Shown here: piece by piece, positions 47,060-59,483 of the stretch
Layout: the number at the start of each line of letters is the position of its first letter
Numbering within the stretch: the first letter of the stretch is position 1
NCBI RefSeq assembly: GCF_008831285.2
Contig: NW_022204507.1
Location: forward strand, 1,054,001-1,118,000
Origin: Nymphaea colorata
Taxonomy: Eukaryota; Streptophyta; Magnoliopsida; Nymphaeales; Nymphaeaceae
Length of the DNA stretch: 64,000 nt
Direction of reading: 5' to 3'
Translations under genes and position numbers: made by a program
The notes under the pieces: generated by a model
Database searches by the model: none
What the model was told of the DNA's origin: nothing
Seen by the model: only the letters and a program-made list of their open reading frames with translations

Positions 47060-47800
47060 ATTATTATCTCTCTTCCATCTATTTCCCTCTGTTCTCACCC
47101 TGTCTCACCCGAGCCCTCTCTGTCTGCACACTCTTCCTCCCATGCTCTTCACTCGCCCTCGCGTCCTCTCGTCTTCAGTCCCCCTCACGCTCTCGTTGTT
47201 CCCCCAGATCGTGTCATCCCTCTCCCTCTGCCTGTCTCTCCCTCTACCCATGCTCTGTCTACTGGAGCTCTCTCCCTGTCTCTTCTGTCTCCTCTCCCTC
47301 TCCCCATTTTCTATTTGTTTCCCCCTTTGTTTGAGTCCCATTATGACAATCAAATTTAGCCTCTGCCCACGCTCTCTCTACTCGAGTTCTCTTCCCGTCT
47401 CTTCTGTCTCTTCTCCCTCTCCCCATTTTCTATTTGTTTCCCCCTTTGACCCTTCTCCCTCTTTCCCGCAACGTCTCCCTCCTCCGCAACTCACCCACAC
47501 ACTCTCTCTACTGCCGGCCTCTCTCAGTCGCAGCCTCCTCTCACTCATATCTTTTGTGTTCTCTCTCATCCTCAACTTCCCTCACTCTTGTTGTTCCTGT
47601 CTCCCCCGAGCTGTGTCACCCCTTCTCAATTTTTCTCCATCTCTATTTTGAGTATCCTCTCACACTCGCTTAGCTCTCTGCTCACACTCTGTCTCCCGCC
47701 AGCCTTTCCTCACTTCGAGTGTCTCCCACCTTCAACTGAACCAGCTCCTCACTGCTAGATGCCCTCTTTTCGCGACAAACCCTCCTTTTGAACTTTGTTT
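47060..47800. repeat. Pyrimidine-rich low-complexity block within solo LTR
   Basis: Dense CTCTCCCTCTC text with two related sub-blocks (CCCATTTTCTATTTGTTTCC at about 47301 and 47421, a 120-bp spacing). Open frames on either strand here are compositional. Confidence 0.75.
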
Positions 47801-49998
47801 CCTTATTTTCACCTACTTACTATTGTTGGGTTGGAATTGCAGCTTGGGGGCTCTTCTTTCCCCTCATGCCAGTGAATTGAAGGCATTGGTGGTGACGGCA
47901 TTGTATGATTTTAGTCGTTTGGAGATCAGTCGAGCATTTGAGGTGACTGCCAGGAGCATCACAATAGTTTAGACTCTAAGAGTGGGGTGAGCGAGGCCTA
48001 ATCGAGCCTAAATTGTCTAATATTTTCTGTTAGGGTTGTATAATTATTAATTGAGCATACTAGACTTAAGGTTTGATGATTTAGAATGCATGTTAGCGAC
48101 TTTGCTATTTTGAGAAAGCCTAGGACTATTTTGGAGGGACGATGATCTATGTTTATAATTATCTTTTAGCATGATGGGTTGAATATTGGAGTGGTTAAAG
48201 AGCTTGATGGAGATTTTGATGATGTTGAGAAGGTTTAGAACTATTTTAGCAAACTCGTAGCGTATGCTATTGTTGATATGCATATTGCACTTGTTGGGAA
48301 AAAAATATGTATGTTGAGAAGTGTAATTATTAGGAAGATACCTCAACTAAGAAAGCAAGTGAGAAACGTATTAGTGATTGGTTGAATCGAAAACTCGAAG
48401 CTTAAATCGTTTGGTCACAAACCTCAAAGAGTTGGGAAAAAACCTATTGGAGGCTTTTTGGGTTGATACTGCCTGTCGGCACCTTCTTGAGGCGATGACC
48501 TACATCTCAATGATTCTATTTCATGCTTGTGTAGATTGTAAAGCAAAACGAGTAGAAAACTTATCATTTGATTTTGTTTCCATATACAACGGGCACGTCG
48601 ATTAGACCTTGAGCCACAACATTTGAAGCTCGAGACAGCGGCAAGCATGGTGGCATTCCAAACAAATCTCTGCCTGTAGTCAACTTTAGAATGTGTGCCC
48701 TTCAGGATCGTTGGATCCTATGCTTGTGTTATGACTGAATGAATGTATGCATGTGATTGAATTATTATGAGATTGGTTTTATTTTTTAGAATTATTACGT
48801 AATTGCGTGTGCATGCAAACAATGATAACTGCTTAGGACAGATGAGGTGGGGTATCGAGTCGAGTATATCCTTGACCCCGATTGCACATTAGAAAGCATC
48901 TTAAAATGATAATTGCATAGGACAACTACAAGCCAATCATGAATCAAAACTACTCTTCGTGGTTTGGTTAAGTTTCGAAATATGTGATTGATGTGCTTGA
49001 TTAATGTAAATGTTGTAATGTTTTGAATGCATTGTCATGGGCATGATGCAAATGAATGAAATTGGAGGATAGTTATACTCGTAATATTATGATGGCTAGC
49101 TAAGAATGTTGACTATATGTTTAGCCTTTGTGTGGAGGCGTTTAGAGGTATGAGTGCATTCGTGAAGTGAACTAACCTCATGTGCTAGTCGATCATATTA
49201 TGAATATGTTATCATAATGACAAGTAAGTATTAATAGATGTGAGGTCAGTGAGTTGTGGTAATGTGTTTAGAAAATGTCTCGCCTTCGGCACTGGTCTCG
49301 CCTGCTCGAAGCGCAGGCAGTGCAAAGCCTCAGGATATCGTTGTATGATGTGCTTATAGCATTAGACTCCTGCCTTCTCTACTTGGTGGGTGTCATAGGG
49401 AAGGCTAACTCTCCTTGGAATTTTCACATTCATGGGCGAGTGCAATACAGCTGCAGGGTAAATACACCCATATCGTTTTAGGCCACCATGAGGGTTGTCT
49501 TTAGGTCGCCCATAGTGTGCACATGCTTGTGTTTGCACCCATAAGAAATGTCAATTCACTAAAGCTAATGTAAATGAAAAAAGTGTAAGTGAAGTGAATG
49601 TAAATGATGTGAATATGCATGTGACTACCGAATGTGTTAGTTGTAACCATTGAGTGGCCTTTACATGTTGTAGTATATGTAAGGAGCTTTCAAGACAAGT
49701 CATGTGTCTGCAAGCTCTTATCACAACATAATAGTGTTTTGTTATCGTATTTGTTATATCCCAAAATTCGCGTCCTTACCTTAAAAGGTTAGAGATTTAT
49801 TTGGTGTGTTGTCATATACGAAGACTAAACCTTCTGTTGTTTCAATTTTTTTTTTAAAGTTTTGGTGGACCTGAAAAAACAGGTTAATCAGATCACTCAA
49901 CTCATATCGTACTAGGAAATTTTTGAGTCTATCATAGTGTCGACACATCATATTTAAGTCTCTTTGTTGTCTTGTTTTTGTTAGACATCAATATTGTG

Positions 49999-50886
49999 CA
50001 AGGCATGGCGTCGGGCCGGGCCGCCGCCGGGCCGGAGCCCGACAGCCAGGCCCGATAACCAAACCGGGCCGGGCCCGGACGGGAAGGGCGGCCCAACTCC
50101 CGCCCTCGGGCAGTCGGGCGGCCTCCGCCCTGAGCCCTCGGCTCGCTCGGTCGCTCCCGTGACCCTCCCTCTCTCTTCCCGTCTGCCTCTCCATCTCCCT
50201 CTCCCTTTGCTCCTTCTCCCTCCCGTCTCCCTCTCCCTCTGCTCCTTCTCCCTTCCGTCTCCCTCTCCCTCTGCTCCCTTCCGTCTCCTTCTCCCTCTGC
50301 TCCCTCCCATCTCCCTCTCCCTCTGCTCCTTCTCCCATCCGTCTCCCTCTCCCTCTTCTCCGGGTTCTCCCTCTCCCTCTCTGCTCCCTCTCCCTTCCGT
50401 CTCCCTCTGCTCCCTCTCCCGTTTCCCTCTCCCTCTCCGCTTCCGTCCACCGCAGCCCCTCCTTCTCCCCTCCCTCTCCTTCTCGCTCCCCTCCCTCTCC
50501 GCCTCCGTCCATCGCAGCTCCCCTCCCTCTCCGCCGCGATGGCCGGCCGTCCTGGCGGCATCCGCCGCCGGCCACCCACGAACTTGGGTGGCCTGCCGGT
50601 GAAAAACCACCGCCCACCTGCCGTTCGGCAGGCGAGCGGTGGAGGGCCTGGACGAGACACTCGACCACCGCTCGGGCGGTCGAGTGCGGGTCGAGTCCGG
50701 AGCGCGGGTCGGGTCCGGAGCGTGGGTCGGGTCCGCCAAACGGGCCGGGCCGGGCCTGATTTCTGTGGACCAGGCCCGGTACCTGGCCCGGCAATATATC
50801 GGGCCGGGCCCGGGTTTCAGGCCCGACGGGCCCACCCGGGCCGGGTTTTAGAGGGCCGGGCCGGGCCGGCCCGATACCCACCCCTA
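49999..50886. mobile_element. GC-rich non-autonomous hAT element (888 bp)
   Basis: Perfect 8-bp target duplication ATATTGTG at 49991-49998 and 50887-50894. Left end CAAGGCATGGCGTCGGGCC and right end (reverse complement) TAGGGGTGGGTATCGGGCC align without gaps and share TCGGGCCGG, as in Ac-like hAT families with CAGGGGTGGGC-type ends. Subterminal GGGCCGGGCC arrays occur at both ends. The middle (50160-50530) is a CCCTCTC/CTGCTCC minisatellite. Long overlapping frames on both strands (up to 308 codons) are low-complexity by-products. No transposase is present. Confidence 0.88.
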
Positions 50887-51109
50887 ATATTGTGGTTTGA
50901 AGCATTTTTGTCAAGTATTATTGAGAAATACAAAGTGAATTTTGTATGAATTAAATTTATCATATAATGAAAAGTTGCCCCATTGTTTTTGATTTGCATA
51001 GCTCATTTTCATTTGAATCATTTAATGGTTGCACCTCAACGTTTTATGTTTTAACAAAAGAAAAAAAAAAGTTATTTGAAAGTTAAAAGGTTGAGGTTGG
51101 GGTGTGACA

Positions 51110-51330
51110 CATATCCTCACTCATGCAACACATAGAGACCCACCGTTTTGCCCCTAAATGTAATGGGGATAAATATAACAACTTCATTTCTCATTATACT
51201 ACTCGTTAAACAAGAATTTGAACAATTATAGCAACTGATCTTCAAAAAATACAAGACTTGGAACAGTTTTCCAACACGAATCAGTAGTTGATGAAAAATC
51301 AGCTGTACATCTTCATCACTACTTCTTGCC
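51110..51330 (-). other. Probable 3' UTR of the NIPA gene
   Basis: Only about 220 bp separate the NIPA stop codon from the solo LTR border at 51109. No clear AATAAA is seen on the minus strand here, so transcripts may end at a variant signal or within the LTR. Confidence 0.4.
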
Positions 51331-54300
51331 TCATCTTTGTGAAAGCAGAGAACTAGTCTCCAGATCTGAATTGTTTTCATCGGCTGTAGGCCTGCTCCAA
51401 TCAGGGTTTGATAGGGCATACAGTTTTGCACGATCAAAATTTGCACCCCTGAACCCAGTCATCTTTGAGGAAACCATAGGCATTGCAAGCACTGAAGATG
51501 CACTTATCTGGTCCTCACCAAGACCTAGGGAAAGCGTACACGCAGTCTGCGGAGAAACCACCATGTTGAAAAACTCAACTCATCCAGAATAATAAAAGAC
51601 AAAGATTAATTATAGATGTCTAGAGCACCTTTGCCTTGACTGCAATTGTTTTTGCCCTTGACAGTACTGCCTGCCCCAGTGACCTAATGTCTCTGATTTC
51701 TGCATCATCTGGAGATGAAGGAACTGACCTGCTATTAAGCGCAACAAATTATATGAGGCAGTAGGGCAGAAAACAGAATAGTATACAAACAAACAGTTAA
51801 CAAAAACCACAAGACCAATAGACTATATCGGAAAAATTCATGTGACCACTGAAGCAAAATCTTTCTTCTAAAAAACATTTTTCCTTTTGTAATCATATTT
51901 AGGATTCAGACCTGCATCTGGTAAAAGGTTTCAAATATGAAAAAAAAATTAAGGTCTCATTTCAGTTTCTGGGCATTCAAGGACTGCATATCTTACTTCT
52001 TCATGCTTGCAGCAACACTTGATTTAGAACCTATAGGAGCAGAATCCTTGGTTTCACTGCCTATGAAAGGTACAACGCATTAGTTCCACCTGGATTACTG
52101 TAGGAGGAAAAGAGAAACCAAAAGGATGCAACTGAAGAACAAACTTCTTTACCTTTAGAATCCTCTGGTGCAAGCAAGGAAATGCCTATAAATACTGACA
52201 TCATCCCAAGTAGAAACATTGTTGCCCTTAATGAATTAAAAACCTACAGAATATTAACTTAGTTTAACAGTGCTTCAAACTGCAAGGAGGAGATGAGAAG
52301 TGCAGGAGATTACATGTCACCTGGTATTCTTGAAAATATACAAAACCTGTACAGATGGAGAAGAAGGTCCAGGCAATCTGGAACATCGGCACTATAAGTA
52401 TTGCATCAAATAGTGCTAATCCTTCATTTAACCTGGCCATCTGTGAAGGTACAGAAAGAACAATACCTAAACATGAATATGTTACCAGGAAAAGAGCATC
52501 ACAATAATTAATTTCTGCCTCATGTAGAATATTTACCCAGAAACCTGCCGTACTGAGAAAAAATAACAGCATGGAGTATGTAAACCAGCTATGCAACTGA
52601 TAGCGGCTACTCATTGTCAGCCTCAACAGGTTGGATCTGAAAAGAAAGAAACAAGCAACAAACTGCAAAATGAGATGATAAAAAATTACAGAAATTTGTA
52701 CGATAAGTAATTAGATTCCTTCCACTGTGTTTTCCTAATGAAACTTACAGTGACTTTGCAAACAACACTGAGCATGACCCTATCGCTCCTGAAACAATAG
52801 CATAGGACAGAGGCAGCAGTGTATGCCAGTATGGACTAAGGTCAAAACTAAAAACTGAAAGTGAAAGTTCAGCCCTCCTGCAGTTTGTCACCATAAGCAA
52901 TGATTAATAAAACAAAAAGCTTGTATAATCCTAAACATCTGAAACTTGATTACCATGAAAACAAAGGACTTATCTGCACCTATATGTGTATTGAGCTATT
53001 CCAACGATGAACATCAAAATCAGAAGATAGAAAAGGAATATGAGGTTGCTGTACTTTTCCACCAGCTGCTCAGGGGTGTAAACTGCAGCAATAGAAAATT
53101 CAGTTCCTTTGCTCTGTTCTTATCTTTCCAAATTTGCCATAAAATCAATATTTTTCTTTTTTTTTTCCTTCAAAAATTTCCATGCGTTTTCTGTTGATAT
53201 TTGGAATAGTTTTCAGCAAAATAAAATAGAAAAATTTTACAAGTTCTCAGATTGAAAGTAAGCTAGAGGAACGTAGATACAATTCAATAAAAGAATAAGC
53301 TGTTGGTAAACAGTGAACAGAAGAATACCAGGAGATTGGTGATTTCCAAAAGCAACAAGAAAAAGATTCCCAAGAACTATAAAAGCAGTGGCCACTACTA
53401 CCCTGTAAGCAAACCACCAATATTTTCGTTAATTTCTTGAGGATATAATATAGCTCAATTGAACCATGAAAGCCCAGAAAACATTCACAAAAAAAGTACG
53501 TACTTTTGCGTGACTGTTTTATTTAACACAAAATATGCAAAAGCAATATTGGATACAAACTGAACTGACCCAAGTGCGGCAAGAAGTGACTGCAAAATAA
53601 GAAAGTCAAAGTAGCATGAGCCTTTCAGATCAAGTCATCAAACAAAAGAAAAAATATTTCAAATGAAACTAGGCATGGTAAACCATATTGACTTAGTTAG
53701 GCATTCAAATAATCGTGAGTGCAACCAACAGACAAGGAGACCAATATGACCTTTTGAAAGTTAGCAGTATGTTGGAATTTGGATATTTGTGCTCAAATGT
53801 AAGAACATCCAGTATTATAAAAAACCCAACTCGTGCTCAAAACATGAAAGTCCGCTAAACCATAGAAAGAATTTCCACAGATCTGATTAACAAATAACAG
53901 CTGTATTCACTGATTTCTGCAGGATGCACAAAAAATCACTGACCTGTGCTGCATAACCAAAGGAGATGAAATTCAGGCAGTTTCCCAGAGCAAAAATCAG
54001 CAGGCCTGAAGATAGAAACCATTTAGTTAATTTTCTGCATTTTATCACATATGATAGCACTAGCATGACTTGGTGCTGATGGGAAAGCATCATTCTAGCA
54101 CTAAAAAACTTTGAAATTGTACCAGAAATGAAAAGTTTGTGAATAACCAACTTCCATGCAGTAGAAAGTCTCATCTTGTAAAAATGATGACATCAAATAG
54201 CAACTATACTTTGCAATAGATGCTGCAATATGTTCCTCATTTTGTCGATCAAATCCCTCAATTAATATGCCTCCCAGAGGCATGGAGCAAAATTTTGCAA

Positions 54301-54793
54301 GAAAAGAGTCCCCAGACACAGTTTAGGAAAAAAAGCTTGTAGTGATAAGCCAGCTTTTGTACATACACAGGAATAAAAGTACCTGCTCGCCATGTTTGAA
54401 AACATATTATTGGCTTCATAACAAGTTTTTCACCACTCCCACTTCTATCCAGAACAGCAAGTCGTTCTCTCTGCATGAATGCCAAGCAGATGAACATAAA
54501 CAGGAAAAAGATAAACAGAAAAATATAATTCATGTGAACAAACAAGGACATTAAGCATATAACACACACATAAAATTTTATTAGGCCCCAGAAGTTTATA
54601 ACAAAAAAACGAAAAAAAAAAGAAGAAAATTTTCTTTTAAGCAAAACAGAGATGTGCAGTCCAAAAGAGGTTGTAGAACATGAATAATAAGAAGATTTAC
54701 CTCATTGTGACCCAGTTTTAAGAGGTTTGTTCCAAAATTTATGCCAAGACTACCGAAGAGATTAATAATTGCTCCAATAACCCATTCTCCCAT
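51331..54793 (-). CDS. NIPA8-like: NIPA-type magnesium transporter (NIPA8-like), 13 coding exons
   Basis: NIPA proteins are multi-pass membrane carriers of the DMT-like fold assigned to Mg2+ transport. Coding exons (minus order): 54793-54701, 54470-54383, 54005-53944, 53589-53504, 53402-53329, 53082-52980, 52877-52749, 52636-52537, 52440-52321, 52243-52153, 52060-51997, 51728-51629 and 51546-51331. All use GT-AG and all phases agree, giving 441 residues plus TGA. The start is MGEWVIGAIINLFGS. Conserved membrane segments include GNCLNFISFGYAAQ, SNIAFAYFVLNKTV, ATAFIVLGNLFLVAFGN and RLNEGLALFDAILIVPMFQI, then WTFFSICTGFVYFQ and MFLLGMMSVFIGISLLAP. A hydrophilic tail (about 130 residues) holds SSKMTGFRGANFDRAKL. 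The length fits plant NIPA8. No disabling change is seen. Confidence 0.93.
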
Positions 54794-55298
54794 CTTTGCT
54801 CTGTCCTCAATCTGGCCTCAGGTGTAATAAGACATCAGTATGATCCTTAAGAGGGTATCGATCACCTCAAGAAGTCGCATAGAAGTTGGCGAGCCAAAAA
54901 CTGCTTCTTCACCCATCACTTTTCACATCTGTTGATAGTAAACTTGGCTCACAAATGAGAGTTCCTAGACCCATTACAAAAGACTATTCCTACATCCGTT
55001 ACAAACAAATAGGTTTACAGGAATCTACAGAATTTACCATGCACATGCTGACACAAGAACCACCATCACCAATATGGTATGACCAATGAAACAAATAAAT
55101 AGGAAAGTAGATACAAAACTCTCAAGATGATAGCACAACCAGTGAACAACTAAACAGGAAAATATACATAAATCTATCAAGGTGGTAGCTAATAAACAAC
55201 TGCATGATTGTCTTAAGGAGGACCGCACTGAACAAAAAATTGGATGCAGATTAGATGCGACGCTGAAAATGATGTTCAAGCCTTTAAGGTATCATGTA

Positions 55299-56765
55299 CC
55301 ATGTTGTAAAAGGTGTAGCGTAACACATATCGGTCGGGCCGACCTATATGCCGTATCATAACGTATCGCAAACGTAGCGTAGTGTATTCCTAAAATTAAT
55401 TTTTAATTTAAAAAATTTTAAAAATCAGAAAAAATAAAGAAAAATAAAATAAAAACAAAAAAAATAAACAAAAAATCAGAAATCAAGAAAAATGTATTCA
55501 AATATAAAAAAGATCATACATAAGGAACATTCATGTGTATCAACAACACATTCAAAAAAAAAATCAGATATTCAAAATGACATAATAAACATCCATCACA
55601 ATTTTAAACTTGAAAGTTATAAAATCCTAAACTTAGAGTCTTAGGACTTAGATTAAATAACAATTTCATAAGTTCAAAACATATAGTTATCATCTTTCAT
55701 GATTCAATAACAATATCTTTCAAATTGATGAATCCTCAGTTATTTTTTATGAAAATGGGCAAAAATCTTTCCCTCCCACGTCTCTTGGAGTATTTAAACC
55801 AGTGTTGTATGATATGTACGATATGGGGCTGATACATACGATATGATACGTATCTTTTACAAAATAGGATACACGCCCGTATCTTACGATACGGGCTGAT
55901 TTCAAAAAATGGGGGCTGGAACCCCCCTTTTCGAGTTTTTTTTATAAAAACCCGGCCCTTCTTCATTTTTAACCTAGAGATTGTGCCGCCATGGAGGGAA
56001 ATTATCGATTTCCATCGTTAAATCATCGATTTTCAAAATGAAATCATCGATGAAACCATGGATTTGTGTGTGGGTGGCTGATTCTCGTTGGGAGGAAAGA
56101 GGTTTTTTTAAATCGTGAAGATGAAAATGAAGAAGAAGATGGAGATGAGGATGAGAATGAATATGATGAAGATTATGAATGAGAGTCGAGAGTGATTTCA
56201 TTTTATATGTATTGACATTGAACATTTTCACAATTTCATTATCATCTTGTGATGTAATACATAACATCTAAAACTTGTTTTTTGATGTGGTATCTCATAG
56301 ACTTATGGACCTTATGACTTATAAATCTATGTGTTTTTTATGAAGAACATATTATTCTTGTTTTTTACTGATTTTTTATAAATTTTATGAATTTTTTTTC
56401 CTATTTTTTCTGATTTATTAAAAAAAAATGGTATGGTTACGATACGTTACGATATTTTACGATACAGCGTATCTTAAAGCCAGACTGATACGGTTTACGA
56501 TACGCTCTTTACAACATTGCTTTAAACACAAGAAGAGAGAGAGGGAGGAGCGTTTAAACTTTAAAACATAATGAATTTTACGTTTTTCCCTGTATCGTGT
56601 GATACAGGAGTGTATCGCCCGTATCATACGTAAGGTGCCCGTATCGTACGATACAATTACGATACATGCACATATCATGTATCGTAAGCATACCATATAG
56701 GTTTCCTAAACCTATACAATACGTATCGTACGATACATGTGTAGCGTATGATACAGATAACATTG
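55299..56765 (-). mobile_element. Non-autonomous hAT element (minus), palindromic-repeat family
   Basis: Plus-view left end CCATGTTGTAAAAGGTG matches the right terminus type of the 18869-22275 element inverted; the other end reads ATACAGATAACATTG. The flanks ATCATGTA (55291-55298) and ACCATGTA (56766-56773) differ at one base. CGTATCGTACGATAC motifs fill 56590-56760. It is itself interrupted by a related plus-oriented element at 55800-56519, leaving about 740 bp of its own. No transposase domain remains. Confidence 0.8.
55800..56519 (+). mobile_element. Non-autonomous hAT element nested in the previous one (720 bp)
   Basis: Starts CAGTGTTGTATGATATG; right end in reverse complement CAATGTTGTAAAGAGCG. 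Target duplication ATTTAAAC (55792-55799) / CTTTAAAC (56520-56527), one mismatch. Internally it keeps the leader of the 3.4-kb element (ACGATACGGGCTGATTTC) and then jumps to the acidic C-terminal coding tail (GAAGATGAAAATGAAGAAGA near 56117, ending near 56180). It is thus an internal deletion derivative of that family. Confidence 0.86.
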
Positions 56766-57459
56766 ACCATGTATGTTAAGCATGCCAATCAGATTAGCTG
56801 AAATGGGCATTAGATGGATGTGTTTCCTGTAACCAACACAATCAATTTGAGAAAAACTGAAAAGGAAACTAAAAAATGAGAAGCTAGCTCGTGGCAATTA
56901 CCATAAGGGAGTTCACTGATGAATGTGATGATCAAGTTAAAGTCAGCTTTGTTAGATTCACCAACCTACCTCTACAATAATTAAGAAAAACAAAACTTCT
57001 CCAACTAAGAGCCATATGTGCATAGAGCTACCTAAGAAATAAAATGGCAGCAGCAGCAAGTAGTACATTGAAAACACATAAAAACTTCCTCCAAAGAAAA
57101 TTATGGTATTTCCACTAAACATATATGTGGTAAATATTCTGACCCACCATTTGTGTATAGAAATTCAAGTCTGTGACAGCTGTTCATACGAAAGATTGTT
57201 AAGGATTTTAGTACAATAGAATCTGCTCATGTAAAAGCAGTGGACTTTTAAGGACATCATGGAGCAAATGCCCCCAGGCACAATCTACCGGCCTGTCATA
57301 TAAAGGGTCTGAAATGGTTTCTATCTTGACGCTGCTGTTGCCACCTGCCCTGAGCCTGGAATATGACTTGCCACCTTGCATACCCTTTGGATTCAGAGTG
57401 GAAGTTGGAATTGGTTACATATAAGAAAAGGACTCACCAATTTGAGCAGCAATATAGGC

Positions 57460-58452
57460 CAGTATTATTAAAGGTGTATGCTTCGAGGTGTGATGCATGC
57501 TCTTCAGTACCTTTTTCAGAGACAAAAACACTTCGAAGCATTACAGTGAGATGCACCTTGAACTGAAGCATATGCTTCATGCTTCACCGGCCAAAGTGCA
57601 AGCCTCACCATGGTTCACCCGTCTATGCTTCAGGAACCATGTTATTTTTTATTACAAAATCAAAACAAAATGAGATGACATGATATGCCTTATAGAACTA
57701 TTATCAAGAGGCATTATGTATGGTTTTTTTAGGCTCATGCAAATACTAAATGGATGGATATGACATATTGCCATTCCACCACATGCAAAGCACCCATTCT
57801 ATGTGACAAAATGTGAGCTAGAAGTGACTGACTTTGCACATTTTGATTATAGAAACACCAAAGAATTTTTTTTTTCTGAATATAACAACACCCCCCCCCC
57901 CCCCCCCCCCCAAGCTTTTGATGCAAAATACCAGCTTACAGTAAGTAATATAAAATTAAAAAGAATAATTTTCTTTTGTTCTTTCACGAAACTCATACTT
58001 TTATAATTAATGATTAAACAAAGTATTTTTATATTTTTTATTTTACTGGCAAAAGTAGTCAATAATTTTGTTTTAACTTTAATATGCTGTCTTTCAAAAA
58101 GTTCAAATGGACAATGTCAAACTTTTCAAAAATAAACGAGACATGATATTTTGTTAAATTTTTTGGTGACCAGATTCTATACAAATTTCAATGGTGAGCG
58201 TAACTTGTTGAATGAAAAAGTAGAAATTATTTAACGACCACCAACATTTGGATGATTTAGATGATTAGTGCGAGTTAAATGTGTTTTCCGTAATGTGCTT
58301 TACTTATATGTTTTTATTTTAATTATATCCTGTTGTCAAAATTTTCATTATTTTTATGCATATTATACATTTTATGCCTCCATAACTCGAGGCCTACCTT
58401 CACCTTGTGATAGGCTCAATCCGTTGCTTTGCTTTCACATTTTATAACATTG
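57460..58452. mobile_element. Possible degenerate hAT-like element
   Basis: The left edge CAGTATTATTAAAGGTG and the right edge (reverse complement CAATGTTATAAAATGTG) resemble each other and the CAATGTTGTAAAA terminus type. Subterminal GCTTCG/GCTTCA words recur near 57475-57620. The 8-bp flanks (ATATAGGC / ATACAAAC) match at only five positions, so borders are uncertain. No coding domain. Confidence 0.4.
57891..57912. repeat. Homopolymer C22
   Basis: Twenty-two consecutive cytosines. Such a tract is prone to sequencing and assembly length error. Confidence 0.97.
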
Positions 58453-59483
58453 ATACAAACTTTACGATCTTTTGAATGAAGGATCAACTCTTTCACGTGC
58501 AAAACCTACACGGGTTTCAGCCTTCAGAAATCCTCAATCAGCAGAAAACTCACAGCTTTCTTGAGGATGTTAGGCAGGGTGCAACTGATCTCTCCTTAAT
58601 AACTAATTAGATATCTGCCTCATCTCTCACGAAAATGGTACAAAATTACAAATACCTCCAAGCATATTCTCTTTTACTATCTCCCATTACCTCATTCGTT
58701 CAGTTTCATTATCCCCATTCCCTGACACGAACACTAGATGCAGTTAATGGAATCCCAGGTACATTGAATTCCTTCATTCAGCTTATGTCTTCCGAAAACC
58801 ACGTACCTGGACTAGAGTATTAAAAACTCAGACGCTAATAATTTGTTTCAAGGTCCAAGATACCTTTATTGGTATGTATTGGTTCACCAGTTTCATATTA
58901 AATGTAAATCACATTGACAAATGATGGGAATCTCTAGCCTAATTCTGTGCATTTCCCATTCTGAGATCATCAAACCTTCAAATTAAAAAAAAAGAAATCC
59001 AAATCCTTACTACCTCGTCACCCCTATGACATTTCTGGCGCCAACAATTGGCAAAGCGTGGTTGCAATATCAGCCATATGGAGCCATCAAAAGCAATCAA
59101 GCACCTCATTACAATTCGATTGGGGAGAGATATCAGAGTCAACCTAATTGCCGCGGAAGGGGAAAAGGAGACAAGCGCCTCTTACCAACTCAGCTGAAAA
59201 TAGAACGAGAATTTACTGCACATGTTTCAACAAAATAAAACATATGCACAGATGCGATGTGGTTCTGGCGCGCCTCAGTCGATCCTAATAAATGGCAGTA
59301 ACAGAAGGGGAAGAAAGAAGAAACGGACGTTCAAAAGCAGAAATGATCAATAAATGATCCAGAAGGAACAAGAATACAAGCGTTACACCCACACTCAATG
59401 AATCCAACGCCCACATTACCCATAATTGAGATGGAGAAGAGACTAGATAGAAACTGACAATAGGCAAGTCCAAGCAACATTAC

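Larger units (their letters stand above)
46880..51109 (+). mobile_element. Long solo LTR with CATAT target duplication
   Basis: Starts TGTAACGCCTGACATC and ends GGTTGGGGTGTGACA, an imperfect inverted pair of the TGTNACRCC type common in plant Ty3/gypsy LTRs. Perfect 5-bp duplications CATAT flank it (46875-46879 and 51110-51114). It contains no retroelement protein domains, only pyrimidine-rich leader-like sequence and AT-rich body. Without the hAT insertion at 49999-50886 and its duplication, it is about 3.33 kb. This is the footprint of LTR-LTR recombination. Its lineage is inferred from the ends only. Confidence 0.82.
54812..59483 (-). other. Probable 5' UTR intron of the NIPA gene (about 4.7 kb)
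   Basis: A donor GAG/GTAATG (reverse complement at 59484/59483) follows a GC-richer exon-like stretch. An acceptor GCCAG/ATTGAGGACAGAG lies about 18 bases upstream of the ATG. The interval lacks other genes and contains three hAT insertions. The exact acceptor is a guess between nearby AGs. Confidence 0.5.

Noticed and set aside
47042-47673. Serine/leucine-rich frames on both strands
   Set aside because: Pyrimidine-rich low-complexity part of the solo LTR; no domain.
49932-50914. Arg/Gly/Glu-rich frames of 242-308 codons on the minus strand and a 202-codon plus frame
   Set aside because: They lie within a hAT element with TIRs and an 8-bp duplication, consist of low-complexity repeats and overlap on both strands, so they are compositional.
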